From: Channa striata
Lineage: Eukaryota > Chordata > Actinopteri > Anabantiformes > Channidae
Reading direction: 5' to 3'
NCBI GenBank assembly: GCA_033026295.1
Contig: CM065176.1
Span: 12,689,945 to 12,753,944, forward strand
Length of the DNA stretch: 64,000 nucleotides
Of the stretch, positions 13,093-27,100 are shown one piece after another. Made by a program: the position numbers and the translations under genes. Below the pieces are notes generated by a model, which had not been told where the DNA came from, ran no database searches, and saw nothing but the letters and a program-made list of their open reading frames with translations. Position 1 is the stretch's first letter, and each line of letters opens with the position of its first letter.

Positions 13093-16000
13093 ATGTTTGG
13101 ATTAAAGTCTCCGCACTTCTACGTCCCAGGTAAGAACACTTTTATTCTGAATTTTCTGTTTTCTGTGGACTGCTCTGTGCTGCTTTTCTTTCTTGTGTTA
13201 AACTGTATCAAATTGTGGGCTGGTCACATGGCGGCAGAGAGTGAATTTCCCTTTCATTCAATCATTCCTTGAAGGCATAATTAATAGTTTGAGTGATGTC
13301 ACATTGATTTACTGTCTTTTGCCAAGAAGGGAGAGAGAGTGCTCTTGTAATAGTCATGGATACAGCAGCCATCATGGTAAATAATATATTTTTTTACTAA
13401 TTAAGCCATTTTCAGACAGACCAGAAGCTGTTATTGCTGATATATCCGCGGTGAAAATAACACTTGCTCGTTGTTTTGACTGACTGATGTTAATGTACTT
13501 CATTGCTGTAGTTGGTGTATTTTAATTTGCAACTGTTGTGAAGGTTTTGTGTATAACGGATGTTTTCTATAAAACATACTGAATTCTGCATAGAAGCAAA
13601 AACATAGTTTGGTAATGATTTATCATTAATAATTATTAATTAATAATAATTAAACATACATTTAAATAAAAAACACCTCTCAGTCAAGCACAGGCTTTCC
13701 CTTTTTCTTTTGAGTATTAACTTGACTTTTTTCTTTTTTTTGCTCTGCCCAAATAACAAACTTTTTTTTGCAATACCTTAGTGACATATCTCTTAATGTG
13801 GCAGTCTGTTTACTGTGTGTGGTGTGATGTGCCAGTGTCAGTGCAGACAGGTGTGAGGTTGCCTGACAAAAATGCTTAAAAATAACAGGATAACACTGAA
13901 AAAAGAAAAGAGGAGGCATTAATGAAGGGTGTAAAATACAAGGTAAGGAGGAAAGGAAAGATATGTAGGCAGACTGGGATGTTGTTAATTGAAGATGTAG
14001 AAAATTACGTGTTGTTTAAAACAGGAAACTGTTGGGATGAAGGCAGCCCGATGTGTTTTCCCCCCTGGCCTTTGAACCTGATCTTTGACCTCTCGGTATT
14101 TAGGATGAGACTGTGGTCACAGATTAAAAACTCTAAAAGGTTGTGTGTGTGTGTGTGAGAGAGAGCGAGAGAAGGGGTGTGATGATACAAGAGAGAGAAG
14201 CAGGGAGGAAAGGAGGGACTGATAGGGGGAATTAGAGGGTGGAGGGCAGATTAAACAGTGTTCTTTGCCTTGTTAATGTTTCATGATGGTTTTTAAATTA
14301 TACATCTGCTTTCATAAATGATTGAATCCCAGTGATAATGTGGTGCTTTGTCATTGTTTGTATATTTCAGCAAGCGTGTGTGTGTTCTCTATCTGTTTGT
14401 GCATATGGATAACAAATAAAGAAGAAGAAAATCTTTCCAGGAAGCAACAACCTCCTCCTCCCCTACACTCTTGCTTTCATCCTTTTTTCAGTTTCCTAGG
14501 TCTCACTTAATGTCTGTTTAGTGTGTGTGTACTTTTGAGTGTGTGTGTGTGTGTGTGTGAACCTGGCTGTACATGTGTGTAAATGGGTTTTTGTCATAGC
14601 TGGCACCTTTATAAGTGTGAGTGTGTGTGTGGTTGTGTGCACCTGCTGGTTCTGTGTGTCTGTTTTTGTGTTTGTTTGTGTGTGTGTGTGTGTGCGCACG
14701 CTATCATCCTTCACACAGTGGAAGATGCCCCAGCCCCCCTCCTGGTCCTAACTGCCGTTGCTGTGGAGACAGTGTCAGCCACACGCTCGCTCCTCAATGA
14801 TCATTTGACAATGTTGGGGGTGAGGGGTAAAGGCTGTGTGTGTGCGAGTGTGTGTGTGTGTGGGCATGTCTTTATAGCCGTCTGTGGACAAATCTTGTAT
14901 TAATACCATTGTTGTAAGGACATTTTGGCTGGTCCACACAACTTCAAAAGGCTTTTTGAGGGTCAAGACTGGGTTTTGGAGTCAGGGTTAAAATTAGGTT
15001 TTGGTTAGGGTTGAGGTGATGATTAGGGTTAGGCAGGAAGGGGCTAGGAATTGTATTACGTCAATGAGAGTCCTAACAAGTATAGAAAGACAAACGTGTG
15101 TGTGTTTGTGCGTGTGCAATGTGAAGTGATTACTGTGTGATTAGTCAGGGTAGAAGGAGAGAAGCAGAGTAAGGATGAGAGATGAATGGAGATTAAAGGC
15201 AACAATAGGAAATCAGGTTAATGACACACATTATCTACGTGGAAATATTTCATAAAATCAGAATAAGGAAAAAGCGTGTGATAGAAGGCATGAGAGAGAG
15301 TGAGAGTAGATGTGTGTATGTCTTTGCTACATTCACCCAGAGCAAACCGTGACCTTAACGCAGAATCATAAGAAAAAGAAAGTGGCATTCTGCTATCTCC
15401 CACACTCCGGACCCCCGGTAATATACGCTACACAGCAGTTCACTGTTTTCCCTCAGTGACTTGTCTGTTGATCGCTATCCAAATGTCTTTTCAGAAGTTG
15501 TTGTTTTGGGGTTTTTTTTAGCAAATTGTATTCCCAGGAGAAAGAGCATGAAGGCTGCTGAGAGTTTGCAATTCATGAAATAAACAAAACTATTCTATTT
15601 TAAATACACTATAGAGCTGGTGATATTTGCTCAGTACTTTTCAACTGTGTAGTGTAAATCTTTTACTGAATCCCCCAGGCATTATAGATTAAAAAAATGT
15701 TAACAGTAAATTATATTTAAGGGACTAATGTTAGCTGCATATTTGGTTCTTTAGTAACTATTTGTAGGACAGAATCCATTCATATTAATAATGTTGCTCG
15801 TTGTTGTGTTTCCAATAACGTTCAAATGAAAGTGGAGCTAATTGGACAAAGGAATTAGTATTTCAGGCTTTGACAATCCTGTTTAGTACTTGCTCTTTTT
15901 ATATGATTTACAGGAAACAAAAAAAACAAAGAATATGACTACATGTATCCTTTAATCTTATTAGAAGAAGATGATTCATCTCAAGTTCTTAGAATTTCAC

Positions 16001-18489
16001 CAGCTCAATCCCAGCTCAAATGTCTACATGAAGAATGGGCACGAGCCTGTGACATTTGTGTTTCTGTCCGTGTATGCAATCACTCACGCGCACACACACA
16101 CACACATTATCCCTTGTGAGTCGATAGGGTGAGAAAGCCAGGATTGTTGATGTGTGTATTAGCCTGCCATATTTATTGGCTGCTGTGGTATTTTCGGGGG
16201 CTGGGTAGCTCTGTTCGACTTGACCTCTGCATTGATTTCCATGATATGTGTTAGAGCTACAAGGACACTGTGGCTTGTGATTTATGGCAGATGTCACATG
16301 AAAGTACACACACATACTCAACATTGTGAGTGTGGCATTTGATAACTTCACTCTGAATCTCTTGCTTGCCATAAACTACAATGGCAGTTCTACATACACA
16401 CATTAATATTATGTTAGGCTGCAGATGAGACATGTCTTACGAAATACATTGTGAACGTTGTGAGAGGAGCTGTCTTTCATCCTAAGAGTTGGCAAAGTAG
16501 AACTGAGCAAAATATCCCTGATAGAAATTAAATAAAAGCATAAAAATGAACACACCTCTTAAGCTTAACCTGTATTTAGTGGTGCAGGCCCGACATCCTC
16601 TTTTTGTGTGTGTGTCTGAGTTCTGATCCTTGCTTGCCTCCCTTGCATTTCTTACCTCCCTGATACCAGGTGGGCTCTGCCTTGTGTGAGAGGTTCGGTG
16701 TTGGAGCCAGAATTCAATCTCTGTCTTTATTTTAAGTAGGACACAAGATATGTGTTGATTTATACTGTATATATGTCTTAGTGGGTGGAGAATCTGCTGG
16801 TGCACACACATGTGACTTTTTCCTGGCAATGTTTCTATTCTGTGAATGTGCGTGGAAGACTTTGTGCATTCATGCATAAAGCGGAGAAGGGTGCTGCCTC
16901 AAAGGAAGCTGCTGTCAGACTCTCCAGTGCTGTTAATTGTGTGCATGTGTGTGTGTCTGCATCTTTGTGTGCAACTGCGTGTGTATCTGCTCTCACTAGC
17001 GTTTGCTGATGAAAACAGGGTCACGGTGCTCCACCTCAAGGGCACTGTTATTAATGAGATGAATAAAAGACCATGACAACAGCTTGATAACGCTGAGATA
17101 AAAATGCACACATACACACAAATGTCATGTAGGAGCTGCGCAATTTCCCCTCACCAAGAAAATAAAACTGCAAAAACAACCATAATCTATTTTTTATGTT
17201 TTCTATCCTCCAGAGACAGTGAAAATAAACCCGTAGAAAGGGAATGACTAAGGCAACGTGTCTGAAACAGAAAACAAACAAGTGAGCAAGAAAGCAAGCC
17301 ATTCTAATTGGTCAAAGAGCTGGTGTCACTAATGAGCTTTTAATTAACAGAGGATTCATTTAAAGCACAAGTAGATGCAGCAGCACACACTAACACACAC
17401 ACTTACATAGGCAAACATGCCTGGGCTATGATGTTTACATTCATTTAGAACAAGCAGGAAGCTTTGATGTGAGAACATGTACACACACACACACACACAA
17501 ATACAAACACACACACACACTGCAGCCGTGTGCTCACTGAGCTGGTGAGATTGGAATAAATGCCAACAGATTTTGACCCGAGGTGATAACGACAACTTCT
17601 GGGAGCTCACTCACTGACACACACAAACACACACCAGCATGCAGAGTAAAACTGTAATAAGCAGCTTGGTGTATGATGAAGAGCAGATGGCAGGAGGATT
17701 AGACAAATGAAAATACAGCAGCTAAAATTTGCGGCATTAATATCTTTTAAAGAAAGGTGGGCTGTTTGACACACAAAGGCAAACACGTCTCCAGAAGTAA
17801 AAGAGAGAGAGAGAGAGAGAGTACCGAGATACTTACTACTCTGTCCCCGCTGGTCCTGCACCATCTGGATGTTCATGAACCATGTCAAAACATAATTGAT
17901 TGAATGTGTCAGCGTGGACAAATGTCTATGTGTCTAGTGAATTTCTGTGTGTATGTGTGTGTGTATGTGGGCACGTCTTTACAGCCTTCTGTGGACAAAT
18001 TTAGCTTCAACGCTATTGTTGTGAGGACATTTTGCTGTTGTGAGGAAATATTACCTGTCCACACAACTTCAAAAGGCTTTTTTGATGGTCAAGACTGGGT
18101 TTTAGGGTCAGGGTTAGAATTAGGTATACTGGTTAGGGTTAGGGATTGTGTTACATCCTCACAAGTATAGAAGGAAAAAAGTCGCGTGTGTGTGGAAGGG
18201 GCTTTAACAAAGATGTGGTTAACTGCAGTTGGATGGCAGTTACACCATCAAACAAGGCATTTGTGCTCCATAATGCGGTTATGTTTACAAATGCCTCTGG
18301 CAGGGATAATTCATGCATGCACGCACAAATGCACGCGCGCACACACACACACACATACAATCAATGATGTTCCTGTACTGAAGTACCTGTTGATTACCCA
18401 TGGGCAGGGCTCTGCCTGCCACCTGGCCGCATCATGTTAGCAGGTTCTCATTGGACCTGCACATGTGACTACATGCAGATACATGTATG

Positions 18490-18522
<33 letters not shown>

Positions 18523-20770
18523 CATTTTGGCATTTACTCACTGCCATGATGCAATCCCTAGCTTCAGACTGGCTAAAATGTCCTCACAATAATAGTAGTG
18601 AACAAAACATTTCCACACAGTTAAAGAAAGAGTTTTACACACAAACCCGCACACACATGGCCGCCCTCTCTGCTCTGACTCATTAACCCCTCTCAGCTCT
18701 CAGTATCTAATTCCATCTGCTGGCATCACAATTATAGAGTGATTTTAAAGGTTCATGCCCTGAAATCTAAAAAGTCTCACTTATCTCTAGTGATACATAG
18801 CCATGCAGATATTTCCAGTTTGTAATGTAAGTAAGTTGCTCCTGTGTGGTGATGAAGAAGTAAAAGCATCATAGCCGCATCTGAATACTTTTGCCACCAA
18901 ATAGTAAACATTTGTTTAATTATTGCACCTCATTTGTCTTCTTTGAACAAATGATGTGCACGCTATCATACTACAAAAGATTGGGAGGCTTTGTAAATAT
19001 AGATGTTTTGTATTTGTCATGTGACAGAAAAGAAAAAACATATAATTAACAAATCACGGTCAATAGTCACAAATGTCCTCAGATTCTGCATGTGACACTC
19101 ACACACACACCACCAGCATATACACACAGACACACACATATATACATATACACATGGTTACAGGGCACGTGTTTGCTCATGTGTGATCTCTTGCCACACT
19201 GTTTCGCTTCTGTGTGTATTTGCATAATCTGCATAATGATGCTGGCTTTAATTGCCCACACCCAGGTAAAGGATCATGTGGTTAAGTGGGAGATCATAAT
19301 TATGTAAATAATTGGCCTGACCACAGCAAGCTGCTGCTCTTTGCCACCCATCTGGAGAAAGAGAGAGGAGGAGGAGGAGGAAGGAGAGAAGAGAAAGAGA
19401 GAGAGAGAGAGAAAACCCACACAGAGGCGAGAAAGAGGTGAGAAAAAGAGTAAAGAGGAGAATATAAGGGGAGGGGTGAGAAGGAAAAGAGGGTTGAGGA
19501 AATGAGTACAGAGTGAGATAAAAACATATGGAAAAAGTGATGGCTGAGAAGATGATGATGAAAAGGTGAATTAGAGAAAAGAGGAAAAATAAAAAGAAGA
19601 AGAAAACAACTATAAGAAATCATCTGTGAGCATCATGAGCACCATGTTTCTTCATTAACAGAAAAGTGGGCGTTGGAGGTTACTTTGAACCAGTCTGGCA
19701 AAGACTTGTCATGTTCACTTAATGAGTATTAATCTTCCCTTTAAAACTAGTCCAAACAAAACACTGTTTCCTCCTGTTTAAGTAACATTTGTCAAAGCCT
19801 GCAAAGCACAGTAATTAGTAAAACTCTGAGAGCCTGACTGCTGTTATTACGTTTTTGTGATATTTGTTGGCATTATGAGCAAGATACAAGTCTGAAATTT
19901 ATTAGCCTCATCTTTTAAACGTCATACAAACTTGATTCAAACATTCAAACTTTATTCAGACATAAACTACAGTGAATTAAGGAGGAGAACATTTTACATC
20001 TACAAACATATCACAGGCGTGATAAAGAGGAATTACATCATGTGATTACACAGATGATTGTATAGCGAAACAAAATGAGCACATCATTATTTAACATTTA
20101 GCAGAACAAATATGGGACCTACTATACATCATAATCGAATGATAAAAGCTGTGCTAATAAATCTATTAAAAGTGTATTTGAACTGCTGTTTTCAATGGCA
20201 AGAAACTGTTCATATCTTTTAAAAATAAAAGTGAACAATTCTGACGATGGCACTGCGAATATTTGATTTGTTTACATTATTAAAACTGTCTCTAAATCAG
20301 AAATCATCATTATATTCTCTAATATTCTCCTTAAAGACATCAGATGTTGTCACGTCTTTATTTTGAAGATTATATAGCCACATACACACACACACACAGC
20401 TCTGCCACTGTATCCGTTGCGCAGATGGTAAAGGCAGCAGCCCCTTCACACAGACAAAAGGAAGGTAATTCTCTCTGCACGACGTGAACAGAGCTCGAGC
20501 TGGAAAAGAGCAGCCCACATCAACACTACCCTCCCCGTTTCCTCATCTCAGCCCCAGGCCAGCAAACATCACAGGAGCAAACTGACATTGTCTGCGTGTG
20601 TGTGGTGTGGTGTGCACACTGCTAAAATAGGCTTGAGGAAGAGAGACAGGAAAAATAAGAGAAGAGGGGAGAGAGGGAGAAAATGAGAAAGATAAAATGA
20701 AAAACAGAGAGAGAGAGAGAGTGCAGGGAGGGAGGAGGTAATAAAGAGGATTAGTCCTTATCTTTACAGC

Positions 20771-20821
<51 letters not shown>

Positions 20822-20957
20822 ATGCACACTTTGCCTATGAGGACAAAGTGACTGTCTCTAGCATTACCTTTACCAATGTGTCTCCATCCCCAGGTATCTC
20901 CACTCTCTGGGCTCACTCTGCTTTGTATGTGCTGGTACACAATGTACTCTATATGTG

Positions 20958-21018
<61 letters not shown>

Positions 21019-21155
21019 CGGGGCCGACGTGCATGCTCCTGTGGCTAAAGACTGTGTACTTTTAGGGTGTGAGTTCTGTGTGTGTGTACAGAACTGAAAG
21101 TAAATACATGTAAAAACAAAGTGTGTTTAGTGACACATTAGTGAATCTGTCCTGC

Positions 21156-21191
<36 letters not shown>

Positions 21192-24100
21192 AAGCTGTTT
21201 TACATGTTGATTGTGAACACAACTGTACAGAGTGTGTGCAGCTGCCTGAGGAGAATGTTTGTACTGGCCTCCTTGTTGCCTCTGCAGTTTGCCTTTAGTG
21301 TCTGAATTGTCAATAAATCTTGCTACACAGTGGGTGTATGCACATATACACCTGTTTGTCTGTGTGTGTGTGTGTTTGTGTAAATGCTCTGAAGGTGGGG
21401 TTAGTTGCCATAATGATGCTTGTCCAGCCACGTAACCCCATTGTGTGCGACAGTGTTTCTGTTTGTAATCTCCTACCTGACCAAGCTAACAGGCTGCCAC
21501 AGTGGTTCACTTTCACTAGAAGGGGAAGGAGGAATACATTTAAATAATCAGGGGTTTGGGTTCATGGCTGATATTATGCCTCGCTGCTTTTGTAAATGAG
21601 CATCTGTGTGTGTGTGTACAAATAGAGAGTGTGTGTGTGTTCATGTGTGAGCAAGTGCATCTGTCTTCAAAGACATCTGTGGATGTCTTGGTGGACTGTT
21701 CTAGTGCTGTACTATCCCCAGCTCTATAGTCTCTTCACCAGAGATGAACAGACAAGACAAGGAGAGCAGGGGACAAACAGTGCACGTGCTTGTGTGTTTG
21801 TGTGTGGCTGCGTCTGCATATAAATGTGTGTATGCTTGCGTGGGTGATGGATAGAGGGCTTTATGAGAGAGGAATAGGCTAATGACCAGGTCTCCAGAGG
21901 CAGTAAGATTCCTGGAGCTATTACTGCCAGAGTTCATAATGGCCTCTGTGCTTGGGCTCTTTTACACGCTGCTTAATGGGGGGATCCTGCAGTCCAGTCC
22001 AAGAGTACCGCACCTGGAGAATACACACTGCTGTGCGCTTTGACCCCAACACCGCACACAAACGCACGCACAAAAACATACAGAGCAGCACATGTTCGAT
22101 CAGTAGGTTTATCTTCTCTTTCATGCACCTGCAGTTTTATACACATGCACCTGTGTGCATTTTAGTGTTTATTTCCCCCCCTTCCCTCTCTCTCTCTCTT
22201 CTCTTCTCTCTCTCTCAAACACACACACACACAGAACACACAACCTGTATAGGTCACAAAGGATGGAGGTGAGACACCCACCTTGGAGAAAACTGAGAGT
22301 GTTTGCCTGCAGTGCACAGCCAAACCATAAATCATGTCAAGCTGCACTAGTCTCTGCAGACACACACACACATGCACACACACACGCACGGACACATACA
22401 ATTCTCATTCACCCTCCTTCTTTTCTCTTGTGTAGGTTTGAGTACAAGAGAGAAGGATTTGGGGATTACAGAGGAGCCTCACTTTTTTCTTCTCCTTTCC
22501 GTTGCCTCCTTCAGTACTTGTTGTTTCCACAGAGAAAAAAAATAGGGAAGTAGGGGGGTGCTAATCTGTGTGTGTGTATGTGTGTGTGTTTGTACACGCA
22601 TATAAATATATGTCTATTAGACTGTATGCATGCCAGTGTGTGTTTGTGTGAGCGTGTCTTTCATCAGTGAATGGATCTCAGGGAAAGACTTGAAGGAGAC
22701 TGTCTATTCATTGAGGGAAACATCAAAGCTGTTTGGTGTTACTGTGTATCTGGCTTCTTAGAAATGCAGGAGGAAGACAGGAAAGACAGGGGGAGAAATA
22801 AAAAGTGTGCGGGAGGAGAAAGATGGACAAGGTAGAAATCTGCACTCGGAAGCGCAAATCGATGCAAAACAGCTGTTAAATAGCTGCAAAGTGGAGCAGC
22901 TGCTTGGGAGACGAGGGAGATGAAGGGATGAACGATCAGGAAAGAGACAGACAGAAAGACAGAGAGAGGCCCAAGGGAGATGTTGAAATATTAGATTAAA
23001 TGAAGCAGCCTGCGTGAGCTTATAGCACATGATGACAGATGAATAACATGTTTATGACCTGATCTTGCAAACAGGACAATAAATACTCAAGAGACAAGGT
23101 ATTTGGAGAGGTTTCATCGTATAAAATTTTAAATGATCATAATAACTCTACGTTCAAAGCTGTGCATACATTAACTACAGATCCCGTAATTGTGAAAGTA
23201 AAAGGTGTCACTTGTAGCGACAAAGAGGCTGAGATCAGAATCTCTGTGGAGATTTGTGCAGCCTTTCAGTTCAGGCCTGACACACAAGTAAATGTTACTC
23301 TGCTGTGTCACTGTGTTCTCACTGGATGTGTAAATAGGCAGCAGTTTGCAGACAAGTTCAGGTGCTAATATTTCACCTTCCTTCACTGCTGCAAAGTAGC
23401 CAAACTTTAGAGCACACCAATGAGTTTCTCCCCACATCAGCATCAGTTTTACTGATTTAGATGAAGATATGTTAAACATGCTAACAAGGTCAAATAAAAA
23501 GCAAAGACGGGAAATACAGTAATTCCCACTAATGATTTACTTCAGTGTGGGGTCAGTACAACAATGATGAGTTGAATTAACATATTAGTGGCTCTGTGTG
23601 CAGCTCGGCAGCAGGACGAGCTGACTTGAACAGATCTGATTGTCTCTGGTGGACAGTAAACATGCCCAGGGCTTTGAGGTATCAGCAGTCTGGGGCCACA
23701 TCTTCCCTCTCTGCATCCCCTCCATCTCTCCAGGGAGCATCGGTGGAGCAGGTGCTCGCCCCCTCCTCCTCCTCCTCCTCCTCCTCCTCCTCCTCTCTCC
23801 TCCTCCTCCTCTGTCTCTCCCTGAGGACAGTGTTGTCTTTCTCCATCTCACATCTTCACGTCCGTGTGTCGGTTCCCGGGCTCCACGGTTGTAATGTGTT
23901 TGCACAGGGATGCGTCAGAATCGTGGATCCTCGTGTGTTTCGTGAGCCGGTGAGTTTGCCAACAAACTGTTTCAGGCTCGGCTGGAGTGAAACCGTCTCA
24001 TTTTCCCAGCCCGCTGCTTTTGACGTTTACGCGGGGCGGAACTGCTTAAATATCTGTGAATTCTTGTTTCTTTTTAAGCCTTTACAATATCTTATTTTTA

Positions 24101-27100
24101 GTAGTTCCTTTTTTTCGTCCGTAATCGTTTAGTTTCGACCTTGATTGACTCACATCCTCGTTTAGGTTTTTTGTAAAATCGTTCAATTCAAACGGTCAGT
24201 TGGAGTAAGTGAAGTTTCATTTTGGCTAAAAGCGACTTTTAGATGAGCTGGAAAATAGAGTTTGAGTCAGTCGACCTCAGAACCAAACTGGTTGAGCTTG
24301 ACGGACAGTGTGAAGACCGCGGATGCGTTAAGGACAACGAGAAACTGACTTCCGGTTGCCAAAAGTAAAACGTCACGGTGACCTGATGTCTTATAATCGG
24401 ACCAAAGTAGGACTGTGAGGGGAGTTCGACTACAAGAACCCCGATAGGTTTGATCTCATAAAGTGACACGCCAAGACATCTTCATAGAGGACACGTGTGT
24501 GTGCTCTTATTTTGAAGTTACACGGTGCCCTTCCTGTTTTAACAGCGCGGTGTGTGTGCGTGCGGTTTCTTGTCGTGTTGTCCGTCCTGTCAAACTTGTC
24601 GGTGATCAAACACTGCTCCCGTTGGAGGCCGAGCTCTTAACGGACATGAGGACAGAGCTGCCGCTCTGCGGTGCGCGTCACCCACTTTACCTGTGAGCAT
24701 TTGTCTGACAGAAGCCACGGGAGTCCGGGAGTCGCCCTTTAATCCGGGACCCCTAACAGCGGCCGCATTGTTCGGCAGAGATAGGTGCCGCCGGGCGTGT
24801 TAGCAGCAGTCAAGTGGATCACGTCCAGCCCGCAGGTGGAGTTCAGCACACACCCACACACACACACCCACACACCCACACACACACACCCAGACGCTCC
24901 GTGCACCATGTGCTGCTCGTGACCTGCCGTAGAGCAGCTGCTCAGCAGGAGTTACAGAGTAAACCTCCAATCTCTTTAATTACCTCCTCTCACAGACAGG
25001 CTCCACCGATCCTGCACCTTCGTGTCTTCACGATGAGCTCGGAGTTTTTATCTCACAACTATGTTACACTTAAGACTAGTTAATTCAAAAACTGCCGAAA
25101 CATCTTTAATTATAGTATTGCTACTGGTAGTTTCCAGCTCCTGTACTTTAAGTAGAACTAAAACTTTTGGACATAAATCAAATAATCACTGAAAACACAA
25201 GGTCATTTACCAAACAAATAACAATTTTCTAGTACCAATCTTTATCATACAGGAGGATCAGCTGCTTTCCTCTGGTTTGTGTCGTTGTAAATACTGTAAA
25301 TATCTACTTTATTGTTTTTCAATTGTGATTGTTGGGACAAAACAGGACATAGATTATTAAATATATGAAGTTGATAAAATCGTTGGTATCCTCCCACAAA
25401 AAAAAATTGACAAAACTAATAAAAGAAAAAAAATTCACTTTGCTTTTGCTTTCATTTTTCTATTTTAAATAGACCGATTTGTTAGGAAAGATCACAAATA
25501 ACTATATTATGCTGATACTTTAAGTTTTTACCGTAATTGTCATCATATAGGTCAGTCACTAAGCCCTTTTGAATTAGAGAAAATCGTATCATAACATGGA
25601 GAGGTGCTGCTGAGCAAGGCTTGCCTTTGTAACTTCTTTGGCGCATTCTCCTTTATTGTATTATGCTAATTAATAATACCTTAATGGCTGCACATAGTGT
25701 GGCAGAGCTTTGAAGGGCTACCTTAAGTTGCATATTGTTGCTTTAGGGCTAATGGTAAATTTAAATTGTTTAAGATCAATAAGTGAAAATCAACCAAAAA
25801 TGCCAAAAGCTTCATCTTTGGGTCCAAAGCTGCTTTTTTTCTTTTCTAATAATAAAGTGTTTTGATTTGGTCTCTCAGTTGGACAAAACTATATATTTGA
25901 AGTCACCTTTGAGGTACATAATAGAAAGTGTTCACAATTTTCTTCTTTTTTAATTTTTTCCTAATAAATAATACAGAAATTACTGAACAGACTAATTGAT
26001 AAATTATTAGTTTTAGAGCTAAACCACACTCAGGAGGCACTTGAGAAATGATTCTCTCACAGCAATAACAAACTCCAAATTCAGTCATAGGAATCAACAT
26101 CACACTTACAGAAACAAGCAGGTGAACTAATCGACACAGAGAGTCGAGGTAATAAGTGAACTGGCTGATTTCCTCATTGCTCTGGCTGAATTTGTAGAGT
26201 GATAACATGAGGAAATAATCCATAAAATCCGTTAACTTAATTATCTCCCAGAGTATCAGCTCTGCTCTGATTTGCTGACCCTATGTGCACCCCAGATGTA
26301 CCTTTTCCAAACCAACCAGCTTTGTTCTCCACAGAGATAGTTGCTTTGCAGGATGCAATTACACCCTGCACTTTATACTTACCCAACACCTGCCTGACTG
26401 GCCAGTCTGTGTGCATCAGTTTGTGTGTCTTCATAGGCCTTTGTGCAGTGAGAGTGTGTCTGTGGTTGTATCCCCCACACCCCCCCCCCCATGTTTGTTC
26501 AGATGCTTGAGGTCTAGCCACAGCGGTGTCAGCACCTGGGGAGGTGAGCCGGCCTCAGGCCAGAGGAGGAGGAACTGTGGCTGTCAACCGTCTGACACCA
26601 CCCTCTGTGTACACCACCACCAATGCTCAACACACATAAAAATAAAAAAATACAAGTGGGAGGAAGATTGTGCCATGCACTAAAACCACCTGAGATGGAG
26701 TAAGAGTAGATTTCCTCTGATCGTTTTATGTTTTTGCTTCATCTCCATATCAGAAGGAGGCGAGACCGAGCCACACGGTGCAGTAGCAATCAATGACACG
26801 GAAGGGACAAACAAAAATGTAGCCGACGTGATGGGAGAGAGTGTCGAGTGAGTGGTAGGAGATGGAAAAAGAGATAGTGAGGAGGAAATGACAAGGTAAA
26901 GAAATGATAACACAGATAGGTACAGAAGAGTGTAAGGCATCCCAAAGCAGCGGCTATTTATATCTTCTTCATCTCGCGCACAGTGACAAGTCGAGTCCAA
27001 TACACTGATTAGAGAAAACAAGAAGGGGTCACTCAAAGATGAAAGTGCCCTGCAGCCAGGAAGAGGTGGGAGTGAAGACCTGACTTTAAGGAAAGGGGGA

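Noticed and set aside
23596..24132. 178-codon open frame in the GC-rich block of gse1 intron 1
   Set aside because: Serine/leucine run comes from the CTC array, there is no family resemblance, and overlapping frames on both strands are equally open.
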